DNA of 54,177 nt from Pirellulales bacterium (GTDB lineage Bacteria; Planctomycetota; Planctomycetia; Pirellulales; JACPPG01). The notes below the pieces were generated by a model. That model searched no databases and was not told the origin of the DNA. It saw only the letters and a list, made by a program, of their open reading frames with translations. A program made the translations under genes and the position numbers. The DNA lies in NCBI GenBank assembly GCA_036490175.1, contig DASXEJ010000095.1, positions 1 to 54,177 of the forward strand, in the 5' to 3' direction. Below are positions 23,966 through 33,161 of this stretch, piece by piece (the first letter of the stretch is position 1; each line of letters starts with the position of its first letter).

Positions 23966-26900
23966 TTACACCGTTTGGTGGGAATCGTGTTCAAGGCCCC
24001 GATTCACGATCTTTTCCCGACGCAAAACGCTGTACACGACAGGGACAAACAGCAACGTCGTGATGGTCGCCACGAAAAGTCCGCCAATCACGGCCCGCCC
24101 CAATGGGGCGTTCTGCTCTCCCCCTTCGCCAATGCCGAGCGACATGGGCAACATGCCAATGATCATGGCCGCGGCGGTCATCAGCACGGGTCGCATGCGG
24201 GTGCGTCCTGCCTCGAGAGCCGAGTCAAACGCCGATTTCCCCTCCAGGCGTTGCTCGTTGGCGAACGTCACCAACAGAATGCTATTGGCCGTGGCCACGC
24301 CGATGGACATGATCGCCCCCATCAGCGCCGGCACGCTGAAGGTCGTGTGCCAAAGGAATAACGACCAGACAATACCGACGAAAGCTCCTGGCAATGCCGT
24401 GATGATGATGAACGGATCGAGCCAGCTTTGAAAGTTCACCACCATCAGCAGGTACACCAGCACGGCGGCAAAAATCAAACCCAGGCCCAGTCGCAAGAAG
24501 GCCGACTCCATGCTCTCGACCTGGCCCCGCATGGTGATCGTGTTGCCCGGCGAGAGCTTGGCACGATACTCGGCCAGCACGCGGTCAATCTCACCGGCCA
24601 CGCTTCCCAAGTCGCGCCCTTGCACGTTGGCGTAGACATCGAAGGTGGGCTGGACGTTCGTATGATTGGCGACTTCGGGCGTAATACTGCGCTCGACCTT
24701 GGCGACGTTCGAAAGCAATTGCACGCCGGGCACGCCTTGTGAGGTCAGCGGCAAGCCGTTGATGGCGTCAACGCTGTCCAGTTTGTAGGTCGGCGTGCGC
24801 GTCTCGACGAGATACGAAATACCCATGCCCGGGTCGACCCAGTAGTTGGGCTGTACCTGCCCGCTTCCAGAAAGAGACACGAGCACGCTGTTGGCGACAT
24901 CCTGTTGCGTCAGACCCAACTCACGGGCGCGCGTTTGATCGACTTCGACGTGCAACTTTGGCACGTTCAGCACCTGGTGCAAATGCACGTCCTCGACACC
25001 GCGAATGTGACGTATCCGGGCTGCGATCTCGGTCGCCATGTGGTGGTTGTCGTCGCGATTCAATCCGGCGAGCTGAATATCGATAGGAGCGGGCAGGCCG
25101 AAGTTGAGAATCTGGCTGACGATGTCGGCCGGTTGAAAAAAGAAAACGAGCTGTGGAAACCGCTTCGGCAGCTCGCGCCGCAAAATCGCGATGTATTCCG
25201 GAGTCGAGTGTGCGCGAGCATGAGCGAGCGCGACGAGGATCTCGCCATCGGCCATGCCGGTCGTGGCGCTGTCGCCAAAGGCCATCGCATAGGTGCGATT
25301 CGGCAAGCCGATGTTATCGAGCACGAGCTCAATTTCTTCATGTGGGATGATTCCGCGGATGGCGGTTTCGACCTGGCTGAAGTAGCGCTCGGTCTGTTCG
25401 ACGCGCGTGCCGGCGGGCGCCCGCACGTGTAGGCGGAATTGCCCAGTGTCGACGGTCGGGAAAAAGTCGCGTCCCACAAAGGGTAATACCGCGAGGCCGC
25501 TGGCGACGATCAGTGCAAACGTGGCGAAGACTGCCGTGCGATGCTGCAAGTTCCATTTCAACAGCGACACGTAGGCATCGCGCCCTTGCTCAAAACGCCG
25601 CTCGAAGGCGCCGTGCAGGCGCGCGAACCATCCACCCCCCTGACCATGACCATGCGCCAACTCGGCCGGCAGCAGGAAATCGACCATGGTGGGGACGATC
25701 GTACGCGATAGCAAATACGACGCCAGCATGGCGAAGGCCACGGCCAACGCCAGCGGTGTGAACAAATATTTGGGAGGACCATCCAGGAATAGTACCGAAA
25801 CAAACACGATGCTGATTGTGAGCGTCGAGACAAAGGTCGGGCCGGCAATCTGCATGGCGCCGTCGAGAATCGCCTCGCGCAGTGGCTTGCCCAAGCCCAG
25901 GTTGCGATGGATGTTCTCGATCTCGACAGTGGCGTCATCGACGAGGATCCCCACGGCCAGCGCCAGTCCGCCCAGAGTCATGACGTTCAGCGAGTGGCCC
26001 AACAAGTACAGCATCACGATCGAAGACAGAATTGCCAGCGGAATCGAAACCGCCACGATCAGCGTGCTGCGCCAACTGCCAAGAAATATCAGGATCATCG
26101 TGGCTGTAAGCAATCCGGCGATGATACTTTCGGCCACAACGCCATCGATGGCCGCGGTGACGAACAATGATTGATCGAACAGCAGATCGATCCGCAGGTC
26201 GGCAGGCGCCGCGGCCCGAATCTGGGGCATGGCTTCTTTGACCTGCTTGACGATATCCAGCGTCGAGGCGTTGCCGTTCTTAAGCAAAGTGACCAATGCC
26301 CCGCGACTGCCATTGCGCCGCACGATCGTGGATTGCGACGTGCTGCCGTCACGGACCTGGGCGACGTCACGCATGTAAATCGTAGCGCCGCCGATGACCT
26401 TGATGGGAATGTCGTTGAACCGCTCGGGCGTGAGCGGCGTGTTGTTCAACGTTACTGGATATTCGTGCGTGTCGATCCGTGCCACGCCCGTCGGATAGGC
26501 CAGGTTGTAGGCATTGATCGCATCGGCGACTTCCTTGGGCGACAGTCCCTTGGCTTGCAATAATTGCGGGTCAACGTCCACCATCACTTGCCGTTCGCGT
26601 CCACCGTAGGGGGTGGGCATCGTGAGTCCCTGCACGGTTGAAAGCTGGGTTCGCAGCACGTACAGACCGTAGTCGTAGACCTCTTCTTCGGACATGCTTT
26701 CGCTGCTCAAACTGATTTGCAGAATCGGCACGCTCGACGCGTTGAAGCGAACCACCACGGGAGGTTGTATCCCCGGCGGCATCAAAGCCCGGATAGATTG
26801 CACAGTGGAAGTGACCTGAGACAGGGCGGTGCCGATCTCGACGCCCGGATGAAAATGAATGCGGATCACCGCCACGCCGTTGAGCGTTTGCGATTCCACG

Positions 26901-27139
26901 CGTTTGATGTCGGTCACGTTGGAAGTGATCGCGTATTCGCTGTAAGTCGTGATACGCCGCTCGACCTCGCTCGTCTCCATCCCCTTATAGGTCCAAATGA
27001 CGGTCACGACGGGGATGTCGATTTCGGGGAAAATATCGGTGCGCATTTGCGTGATCGAAGTCACACCTAAGACGACGATCAGCAGCGCCAGCACCACAAA
27101 CGTGTAAGGGCTTTTCAATGCAAGGCGTACGATCCACAT
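23966..27139 (-). CDS. RND efflux transporter permease (pump 1)
   Basis: A 1057-aa inner-membrane pump of the AcrB/HAE1 superfamily with 12 expected membrane helices and two large periplasmic loops. It begins MWIVRLALKSPYTFVVLALL, typical of the family; ATG 27169 would add ten residues. The TM4 proton-relay pair is present as LVDDATVEIENI. In TM10 the segment SIGVATANSILLVTFANE aligns with AcrB around Lys940, and an Ala replaces that Lys. The adaptor gene follows in the same transcript. Substrate is unknown; the lack of Met or acidic metal ligands in obvious places does not favour a heavy-metal pump, but this is weak evidence. Confidence 0.93.
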   Translation of the reverse strand: MWIVRLALKSPYTFVVLALLIVVLGVTSITQMRTDIFPEIDIPVVTVIWTYKGMETSEVERRITTYSEYAITSNVTDIKRVESQTLNGVAVIRIHFHPGVEIGTALSQVTSTVQSIRALMPPGIQPPVVVRFNASSVPILQISLSSESMSEEEVYDYGLYVLRTQLSTVQGLTMPTPYGGRERQVMVDVDPQLLQAKGLSPKEVADAINAYNLAYPTGVARIDTHEYPVTLNNTPLTPERFNDIPIKVIGGATIYMRDVAQVRDGSTSQSTIVRRNGSRGALVTLLKNGNASTLDIVKQVKEAMPQIRAAAPADLRIDLLFDQSLFVTAAIDGVVAESIIAGLLTATMILIFLGSWRSTLIVAVSIPLAILSSIVMLYLLGHSLNVMTLGGLALAVGILVDDATVEIENIHRNLGLGKPLREAILDGAMQIAGPTFVSTLTISIVFVSVLFLDGPPKYLFTPLALAVAFAMLASYLLSRTIVPTMVDFLLPAELAHGHGQGGGWFARLHGAFERRFEQGRDAYVSLLKWNLQHRTAVFATFALIVASGLAVLPFVGRDFFPTVDTGQFRLHVRAPAGTRVEQTERYFSQVETAIRGIIPHEEIELVLDNIGLPNRTYAMAFGDSATTGMADGEILVALAHARAHSTPEYIAILRRELPKRFPQLVFFFQPADIVSQILNFGLPAPIDIQLAGLNRDDNHHMATEIAARIRHIRGVEDVHLHQVLNVPKLHVEVDQTRARELGLTQQDVANSVLVSLSGSGQVQPNYWVDPGMGISYLVETRTPTYKLDSVDAINGLPLTSQGVPGVQLLSNVAKVERSITPEVANHTNVQPTFDVYANVQGRDLGSVAGEIDRVLAEYRAKLSPGNTITMRGQVESMESAFLRLGLGLIFAAVLVYLLMVVNFQSWLDPFIIITALPGAFVGIVWSLFLWHTTFSVPALMGAIMSIGVATANSILLVTFANEQRLEGKSAFDSALEAGRTRMRPVLMTAAAMIIGMLPMSLGIGEGGEQNAPLGRAVIGGLFVATITTLLFVPVVYSVLRREKIVNRGLEHDSHQTV

Positions 27140-27343
27140 GGCTGGCTCTCTGCTCGGGACAAGATTCATCCGCTGAGAGGAATACCAGCCGGCGGCAATG
27201 ACCTTACAGCCCGGGGTGGAATCGACGGGAAAGCCGATTCCGAGCGGCGGAATGCCGGGAGGGCAGCTGCCCTCTGAGAGGGGCGCTGGTAGTCTGCCCG
27301 TTACAGATGAGAGTGGACTGCGGTCGGACCTAAAGTCGATCCT

Positions 27344-30289
27344 TCAATTCTCGCAGGTCGGTACGGCCGGCGCAGCGGCTGCGGCCGGTTCTCCGGCAGA
27401 CAACTCGCGTAAGAGAACGTTGGCCAAGGTGCAATTCCATTTCGTGGTTTTCGTGGCCACGCATTTTTCCAAGAACTGGCGTGCCAGCTCCTGATGCGCG
27501 TGGTCCTGGAAGTATCGCGCGGCGAAGTACTCTAAATTCGCCTGCTCGCCCGCGTCGGTCGATTTAAGAATGTCGTTGAGTGCCTCCACGTCTAGTGTGG
27601 CGTCCGCCGGCAGGTGGCACACATTGTTCAACCATTTGGCGAACTCGATCGTGGCCTTTTGCACGCCGGAGGGGCTTTGATATTGCGGCCCGCGATCGAC
27701 CGCGCCCATGAGCGCCTTGTCGCGGGCCTCGGTGTCGCCGGCGGCGTCGGCGAGCAATCCCAGGTGCAACGCGGAGTACGGGTTTCCCGAACTCTCGAAC
27801 GAACGTGCAAAGGATTTCCGGGCCAGCTCGTTATTTCCTGCGAGCACATGATAGACACCCAGATGGTCCCAGTCGTACGGGTTCGGGCTGAGCGACAGCT
27901 GCGGGGCGTACTGCTTGGCCAGCGTGCGGGCCCCTTCCAAATCGCCGTGCGCTGTTCGGCGGCACCAGAAGTACCAATCGAGCGCTGAATTGGTATATCG
28001 TTCCGACGTGGCGCGGATCAGCTGCTCGGACTCGTCCCATTGCTGCAAGGATTCGTAACATTCAGCGGCGCACATCATGGCCCAGGCGGCTCCCGTCTGA
28101 GCGGCCGCGTGCGCGTAAGGAAGTGCCTGGTCCCAGTCTTTCTTCTCCATGAAGTAGCGGGCCAGCTTGACTTGTGTTTGGGCGTGCGAGAGGGCGAAAT
28201 CTTCGTGATTGAGCGACTCGTCGAGCGCCTCTTTCCATTTGTCCGGCTGTTTCTGCCTCCAGTAATTGTCGGCCAGATACTGATAACCCCACTGGTCAGG
28301 CGACAACTCGACGTATCGTTTCAAACATCGTTCTGCGTCGGCGAATTGTCCTAGCTGCGCGTATCTGATCGATAGCGCTTTGGAGACGACGGGCTGATTG
28401 CTGTAATCTTGCTCCCAGTCCTTCATCTTGGGGGGCGAGAATTCGTGATCATAGAGGACCAGCAGGGCAACGGCTTGCGGCGAATGGGGGCTGACGGCAA
28501 ATAGCTCGCGTGCCATACCACGGTTCTGCGAGTAGTAGGCCATTTGTTCCAAGTCTTCGGCAACCATGTCCGTGTGACGCCACATGGCACTCCATAGTCG
28601 CGTCCGTATGCTGTCGCGCGCCGCGCTGGCATAGTTGGCGCGTCTTTGAGTGGGGTAAAGAGTCAGCTCCACGTCGACCGGTTTTGCGCTTTCACAGAGA
28701 GCGACGATTTGCTCTACGTCGCGCTGCGGATTCAACACCGCGGTTTTGACGAGCGGCAAATAGGGATGATCGCCGACGGCTGCGTAAGCGGGTACTAGCT
28801 GGTCACGGTAGCTGGCTGATGGGAGGCCAAGCCCGTCGTGAAAGAATTCCAGACGTCGATAGACATGCACTAGCGTTACATCCTCGACCAGCCGTGCGAG
28901 CAATTCCCAGGACGGTTCCCTCGTGTCGTCGCCGGCGGCGCCAGCAGTCGCGAGGCGTTTGACCAGGGTTGCTCTTTTCGCGCCGCCGGCCCAGGCCGGC
29001 TCAGATTGGAGCCCGCCAAAATCTGGCGCGAGGTTGTCCAACGACTTGTTGACGCTCAGCGGCAGGTTGGGCATCTGGCGCAGCCTGGCGGCAATTGTCT
29101 GGCCGAGCACGAGCGGCCCTTGCACCGTTGTCTTGTGTCGACTGATGACGCCGGTATAGCGCGCCATCGAATCACAGATGCAATAGCATTCGGGTATTTC
29201 ATCGAGTGCTTTGCTGCCGGCGGTCAACGTCAGGCTTTCACAGTTCGAGTTCTCGACCACGAGAAACCGGCAGAGTGCTGCGAATTGCCTTAAATCAACC
29301 TCGGCAGGCTCCTTCCGAAGCGCCTGGGCATCGTAATGGCACAACGCCACGAGCAGCGTCTCCCACGCGGTCGATCGATCTTTCTTGCCGGCCTCGGCAG
29401 GGGGCGCGTCGGCGCCAGAATTAGCCGGATCGGTTGCTGCCTTCAGGTCCGACAGTGCCGTGGCGTGCAGCCCGGCCAGGCCCGCCGCGTAGGCACGATG
29501 TTTCAGCGACCAGGGACTTTTCTTCTCGGTCTCGACCAGCCGCTGTGCGTACAGTAGCGAACGGGCGTGGAACGCCTTGTGCGAGGCATTCCAATGAAAC
29601 TTGGTCAATTGTCCCAAATGGGCGTAGGCTCGGGCTAATGCGGCCAGCGTCTCGGGCGATTCTCCTTTTTCGCGTTGCAATTCGTGCAGCTCGCGCAGCG
29701 CGGCAAACTGCGAGAAAAAGTTCATCTCGGCCAGTTGCTCGTATACGCTGGCGGGCACTGTGACGGTCGGGTCCGCGCGATGGGCCTCTCCGCGAAAATC
29801 AGCCTTACGCAGGGCATCGGCAATCTCGCTGCGCGACAGCTCTTCGGCCGCCACGACGAGCGCGAGATAGTCGACCGTCTTGTCCGAGGCCAATGGCAGC
29901 GGGATTTCCTTTTCGTAGAGCACGGTCAGACCTTCGCCGCTGCCACGAGTCAACCGCATGCGCACGAACTTGTCGGCGCTTTCGGCGGTCGAGATGTTAA
30001 TGGTCTGCACCCGATCGGTGTCGGTCGAGGGCATCGTCTCGCGCAAGGTCATATCCCGCGTGGCCAGGCCAAGCTGGTCCCGCGCCGCGATCAAGACCGC
30101 TTGCCGTGCGATCTCGCGAACGAGCAACCTGCCAGCGGATTGCGGCACCTTAAAGTCGGGCTCGGCGGCCGTCAGGCAGATCGTGACGGGCGTGTCTTCA
30201 TTGCTTGCTGGGTCGGCGGCCGCGGCGTGTGCACAAAATGCCCAACTGAGAGCAACCATCAAGAATGGTTGCCAAGAAGCACTTCGCAT
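27344..30289 (-). CDS. Secreted helical-repeat (TPR-like) protein, unknown function
   Basis: A 981-aa protein from ATG 30289 with an ideal GGAGGT site 5 nt upstream. A signal peptide ends near residue 25 (FCAHAAAADP). Residues about 30-190 may form a compact N-terminal domain. The rest is a helical solenoid of TPR-like repeats, for example ALAYAHLGQLTKFHWN-type segments near 215 and WAMMCAAECYESLQQWDESE, AKQYAPQLSLSP and GVYHVLAGNNELARKSFARS toward the C-terminus. No catalytic motif is seen. It precedes the RND pump 1 genes by about 200 nt in the same direction and may share their transcript. A periplasmic scaffold or assembly factor is possible; function is unassigned. Confidence 0.82.
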   Translation of the reverse strand: MRSASWQPFLMVALSWAFCAHAAAADPASNEDTPVTICLTAAEPDFKVPQSAGRLLVREIARQAVLIAARDQLGLATRDMTLRETMPSTDTDRVQTINISTAESADKFVRMRLTRGSGEGLTVLYEKEIPLPLASDKTVDYLALVVAAEELSRSEIADALRKADFRGEAHRADPTVTVPASVYEQLAEMNFFSQFAALRELHELQREKGESPETLAALARAYAHLGQLTKFHWNASHKAFHARSLLYAQRLVETEKKSPWSLKHRAYAAGLAGLHATALSDLKAATDPANSGADAPPAEAGKKDRSTAWETLLVALCHYDAQALRKEPAEVDLRQFAALCRFLVVENSNCESLTLTAGSKALDEIPECYCICDSMARYTGVISRHKTTVQGPLVLGQTIAARLRQMPNLPLSVNKSLDNLAPDFGGLQSEPAWAGGAKRATLVKRLATAGAAGDDTREPSWELLARLVEDVTLVHVYRRLEFFHDGLGLPSASYRDQLVPAYAAVGDHPYLPLVKTAVLNPQRDVEQIVALCESAKPVDVELTLYPTQRRANYASAARDSIRTRLWSAMWRHTDMVAEDLEQMAYYSQNRGMARELFAVSPHSPQAVALLVLYDHEFSPPKMKDWEQDYSNQPVVSKALSIRYAQLGQFADAERCLKRYVELSPDQWGYQYLADNYWRQKQPDKWKEALDESLNHEDFALSHAQTQVKLARYFMEKKDWDQALPYAHAAAQTGAAWAMMCAAECYESLQQWDESEQLIRATSERYTNSALDWYFWCRRTAHGDLEGARTLAKQYAPQLSLSPNPYDWDHLGVYHVLAGNNELARKSFARSFESSGNPYSALHLGLLADAAGDTEARDKALMGAVDRGPQYQSPSGVQKATIEFAKWLNNVCHLPADATLDVEALNDILKSTDAGEQANLEYFAARYFQDHAHQELARQFLEKCVATKTTKWNCTLANVLLRELSAGEPAAAAAPAVPTCEN

Positions 30290-30474
30290 GGCGGACCTCC
30301 GTAGGAAAAGTCAGAGTCACCTGAGCGAGCACAATCGACCGGCACGACGGGCAACGAGCAGTGGTTGCCATCTCTGCGGACTCGAGCGCCAGCAAGATAT
30401 GCGGCGACGATCCACGCGCCATTAGCACTCTACTGCTGCAGGAACACGAAAACAAGGATTCGGCCCTCATGACT

Positions 30475-30606
30475 CAGGAGGATTGCAAAGTCGATGAGTG
30501 CCTGGGATCGGCGTATTCGCCGCCCCCAGAATGTCGCGAGAAACTGAGGGCTCGCTTCGCTCGAACCCAGACCATCCAAAAAGCAAAAATGGAACTTCGC
30601 GATCGT
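30475..30606 (+). repeat. Structured dispersed repeat, copy 2
   Basis: Homologous to 15677-15804 in inverse orientation over its whole length, with a 4-nt length difference near the 3' end. The first 55 nt are nearly identical. The loop hairpin CGGCGTATTCGCCG (30509-30522) is unchanged. The outer stem CTGGGATCG (30502-30510) with CGAACCCAG (30562-30570) keeps 8 of 9 pairs, with an A-A mismatch. The inner CCAGATT stem of copy 1 is not well kept. It ends about 190 nt before the first gene of the pilus-like cluster and has the same direction. Confidence 0.8.
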
Positions 30607-30690
30607 TCGGTCTTGATGACCGGTGTGGTCTGAAACTGACGATGCTGACGGCGTTTTTCCGCAGATCCGTGGCATGGCTTCCCGATTGCC

Positions 30691-30706
30691 TGGCGATTAA
30701 AGTGCA
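30691..30706 (+). promoter_or_regulatory. Candidate sigma-54 promoter of the pilus-like cluster
   Basis: TGGCGATTAAAGTGCA has the invariant GG and GC with exactly ten bases between them and keeps TGGC and TGCA of the consensus. The middle bases deviate. Transcription would start near 30717, 77 nt before the first gene. Pilin-type operons are often sigma-54 dependent, and a sigma-54 activator is encoded at 1959-3341. Support is from sequence alone. Confidence 0.3.
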
Positions 30707-30793
30707 TTGGTGCCGTCATCGGCATGACGCGAATTCCTGTTCAGCCGCCGGCAAGGTTGCCGGTCTGCCTGTTGGTGTTCTGGGAGCCAGCTC

Positions 30794-32020
30794 TTGACGA
30801 CCGATTACTCACTTGGCGGTTTTCGCAGCCGGCTCGCGAACCTCGATAGCACGACTGATGCCTATGCCACGCGATTCGTGGATGTGTTGCTAACGGCCGG
30901 CCGCAGCCTGGGCGCCAGCGACTTGCACCTGTTACCCACCGATGCGGGCATGGAAATTCGCCTCCGCATCGACGGCGTGCTAGAGCAGCTGGGAACGTTC
31001 CCGCCGGGAAAAACATCGGACGTCATATCGCGGCTGAAGGTTCTGGCGGAGTTGCTCACGTATCGCACAGATGTGCCGCAGGAGGGGCGCATTCGCGATC
31101 CGGACGCCGAGATTGAAATGCGCGTGAGCACGTTTCCCACACTGCACGGCGAAAAAGCAGTGGTGCGGCTGTTTGCCGCGGTTGCTTGTTATCCGTACCT
31201 TGCCGATCTTGGGTTGCCCGCCACGGTCGCAACGCAATTGAACCGACTGTTGGACGAAACTTCGGGTGCGATAATGATTGTCGGCCCGGCAGGCAGCGGC
31301 AAGACGACCACGGCCTATGCTTGCCTGCGCGAGTTAGTGCGGCGCTCGGGGGGACGAAGTATCGCGACGTTGGAAGACCCCGTCGAAGTGGCCCTGGCGG
31401 GCGTGGCACAGTCGCAGGTCAATGCACGCGCGGGCTTGGACCTGGCGACCGGCCTGCGATCGCTCTTACGGCAAGATCCGCAGGTGATCATGGTGGGCGA
31501 GATGCGCGATCCGGTCACGGCTGGCATCGCCTTGCAGGCCTCGCTTACCGGACAGTTGATGTTGACCACATTTCATGCCGGTAGCGCCGCCGGCGCGATC
31601 AGCCGGTTGGCGGATATGGGGGTCGAGCCGTATGTCTTGCGTTCGGGCATTCTGGCCGTCGTATGTCAGCGCCTGGTGCGCAAGCTTTGTTCGTGCGCGA
31701 TTGAGAGCGATGCGCCCGAGGCGCGGCTCGGTTTGCCCGTTGCCCAGGCACGCCTGGCGGGTTCTTGTCCGCAATGTCACGGGACGGGATATTGCGGACG
31801 CACGCTGCTGGCCGAAATGCTTGCGATGGAAATGGGGGAAGTCCCGGCCGGAGTCTTGTCACGTGCCGACATGGTCAAGCTCGAACGGGCAGCCCTCGAC
31901 GGCGGCATGTTGAGCCGTTGGCATTGGGCACTGCAGGCCGTCGAAACAGGGCTTACCAGTGCCGCCGAGGTCCGCCGAGTGCTCGGTTTTACCGATGCGT
32001 TGGGACCCACAGCCAGCTAG
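30794..32020 (+). CDS. GspE/PilB-type secretion ATPase
   Basis: A 408-aa hexameric ATPase of the type II secretion/type IV pilus family. TTG 30794 is used because GGGAG lies 7 nt upstream and the next ATG would remove conserved sequence. Landmarks: GASDLHLLP and IRLRIDGVLEQL of the N2 domain, Walker A GPAGSGKTTT, the Asp box ATLEDPVE, Walker B QVIMVGEMRDP and the His box TTFHAGS. A zinc-type knuckle CSC...CPQCHGTGYCGR follows, as in GspE/PilB. The MshEN/GspE N1 domain present in most family members is missing, so the protein is short. It heads a seven-gene cluster and stops one base before the first F gene. Confidence 0.92.
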   Translation: MTTDYSLGGFRSRLANLDSTTDAYATRFVDVLLTAGRSLGASDLHLLPTDAGMEIRLRIDGVLEQLGTFPPGKTSDVISRLKVLAELLTYRTDVPQEGRIRDPDAEIEMRVSTFPTLHGEKAVVRLFAAVACYPYLADLGLPATVATQLNRLLDETSGAIMIVGPAGSGKTTTAYACLRELVRRSGGRSIATLEDPVEVALAGVAQSQVNARAGLDLATGLRSLLRQDPQVIMVGEMRDPVTAGIALQASLTGQLMLTTFHAGSAAGAISRLADMGVEPYVLRSGILAVVCQRLVRKLCSCAIESDAPEARLGLPVAQARLAGSCPQCHGTGYCGRTLLAEMLAMEMGEVPAGVLSRADMVKLERAALDGGMLSRWHWALQAVETGLTSAAEVRRVLGFTDALGPTAS

Positions 32021-32021
32021 A

Positions 32022-33116
32022 ATGACGGGACAGGGAGAGGGGCCCGCCGTGTCGACCTTGCCATCATTGCACGCAGGAAGCATCTCGCTCGACGAGTTGA
32101 TCGCGCTCGCCGACGAAATGGCGGCATTGGCGCGCGCCGGTGTGCCGCTCGAACAAGGACTACTCGAAGCGGCCGGCGACCTCTCCAACCGCTCGGGTAA
32201 GTTGGCCACCGATGTCGCTCACCGCATGCGGACGGGCGAGAGTTTTCTGCACATCATTGCCAGCTCGCCGGGAATATTTCCTCCCGCCTATCGGGCCGTT
32301 GTCGAAGCGGGGGCCCGTACCGGACGACTATCGTCGGCGCTCGAGGGGTTGGCCAACTCGGCCCGCCGTGCTGCCGAGCTGCGCAGGCTTGCCAGGGCAG
32401 CCATTGTGTATCCGTTGTCGGTTGCCCTGCTGGCATACGTGCTTTTCATCCTTTCGATATTGCGGTTTCAGCCGCTTGTCTCCGAGGCGTATCAAACGCT
32501 GAACGCGCCGCCCAATCGGTTGAATCACGCGTTGGTAAACCTGGGACAGAGTGCGAGCATTTGGGGGCCGGCCTTGCCGTTGCTCGTTCTGCTACCGCTT
32601 GGCTTTTGGTGGTATCGATCCGGACGAACCGGACAACTGCAGGCTGTTCGCAGGGAAGGAATCCTTCCGACGGCACGACTCATTAAATATGGACAGATCG
32701 CCACGTTCGCCGATGTGCTCGGGCTGCTAGTCGAGCACGAGGTGCCGCTGGGAGAATCGATCGTATTGGCGGCCGATGCCAGTGGCGATCCGCAATTGGC
32801 ACGCGGCGCGCGAACGCTTGCCCAAAACATCGAGCGCGGTGGTAGGGCAGACGCGGCGCAAGCTACGATCGAGGGCTGCCCGCCGCTGTTGGCGTGGCTC
32901 CTGTCGCGCGGCAGTACGCAGCCTGGCCTGGCAGAAGCACTGCGCCGGACGGCCGAATCTTTTCGTGGCCGTGCCGTGCAACTTGACGATCGACTGCGGC
33001 TGTATTTGCCGTTGGCTCTTACGTTTTTGATCGGCGGCACCGCCGTTGCCGTTTATGCGCTGAGTGTGTTCGTGCCCTGGTACGATCTGCTTTTTAGCAT
33101 GTCGGGCAACTCTTGA
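32022..33116 (+). CDS. GspF/PilC-like inner-membrane protein 1
   Basis: A 364-aa type II secretion F protein from ATG 32022, one base after the ATPase stop. A GTG at 32049, behind AGGGAGAGG, is an equally good start and would give 355 aa. Two F domains are visible: ADEMAALARAGVPLEQGLLE with TGRLSSALEGLANSARRAAE in the first, and FADVLGLLVEHEVPLGESIV in the second, each followed by hydrophobic helices. It should form part of the membrane platform that couples ATPase motion to pseudopilus assembly. The short head domain of F2 is absent here. Confidence 0.9.
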   Translation: MTGQGEGPAVSTLPSLHAGSISLDELIALADEMAALARAGVPLEQGLLEAAGDLSNRSGKLATDVAHRMRTGESFLHIIASSPGIFPPAYRAVVEAGARTGRLSSALEGLANSARRAAELRRLARAAIVYPLSVALLAYVLFILSILRFQPLVSEAYQTLNAPPNRLNHALVNLGQSASIWGPALPLLVLLPLGFWWYRSGRTGQLQAVRREGILPTARLIKYGQIATFADVLGLLVEHEVPLGESIVLAADASGDPQLARGARTLAQNIERGGRADAAQATIEGCPPLLAWLLSRGSTQPGLAEALRRTAESFRGRAVQLDDRLRLYLPLALTFLIGGTAVAVYALSVFVPWYDLLFSMSGNS

Positions 33117-33161
33117 TCCTAAGGACGGTCGCGTGACGCGGCCTGTGTATCGATCCGGCGT

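Larger units (their letters stand above)
30290..30793. other. 504-nt divergent intergenic region
   Basis: It lies between the divergent helical-repeat gene (minus) and the pilus-like cluster (plus). It contains repeat copy 2 (30475-30606) and a sigma-54-like site (30691-30706). Open frames across the repeat are judged non-coding. Confidence 0.6.
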
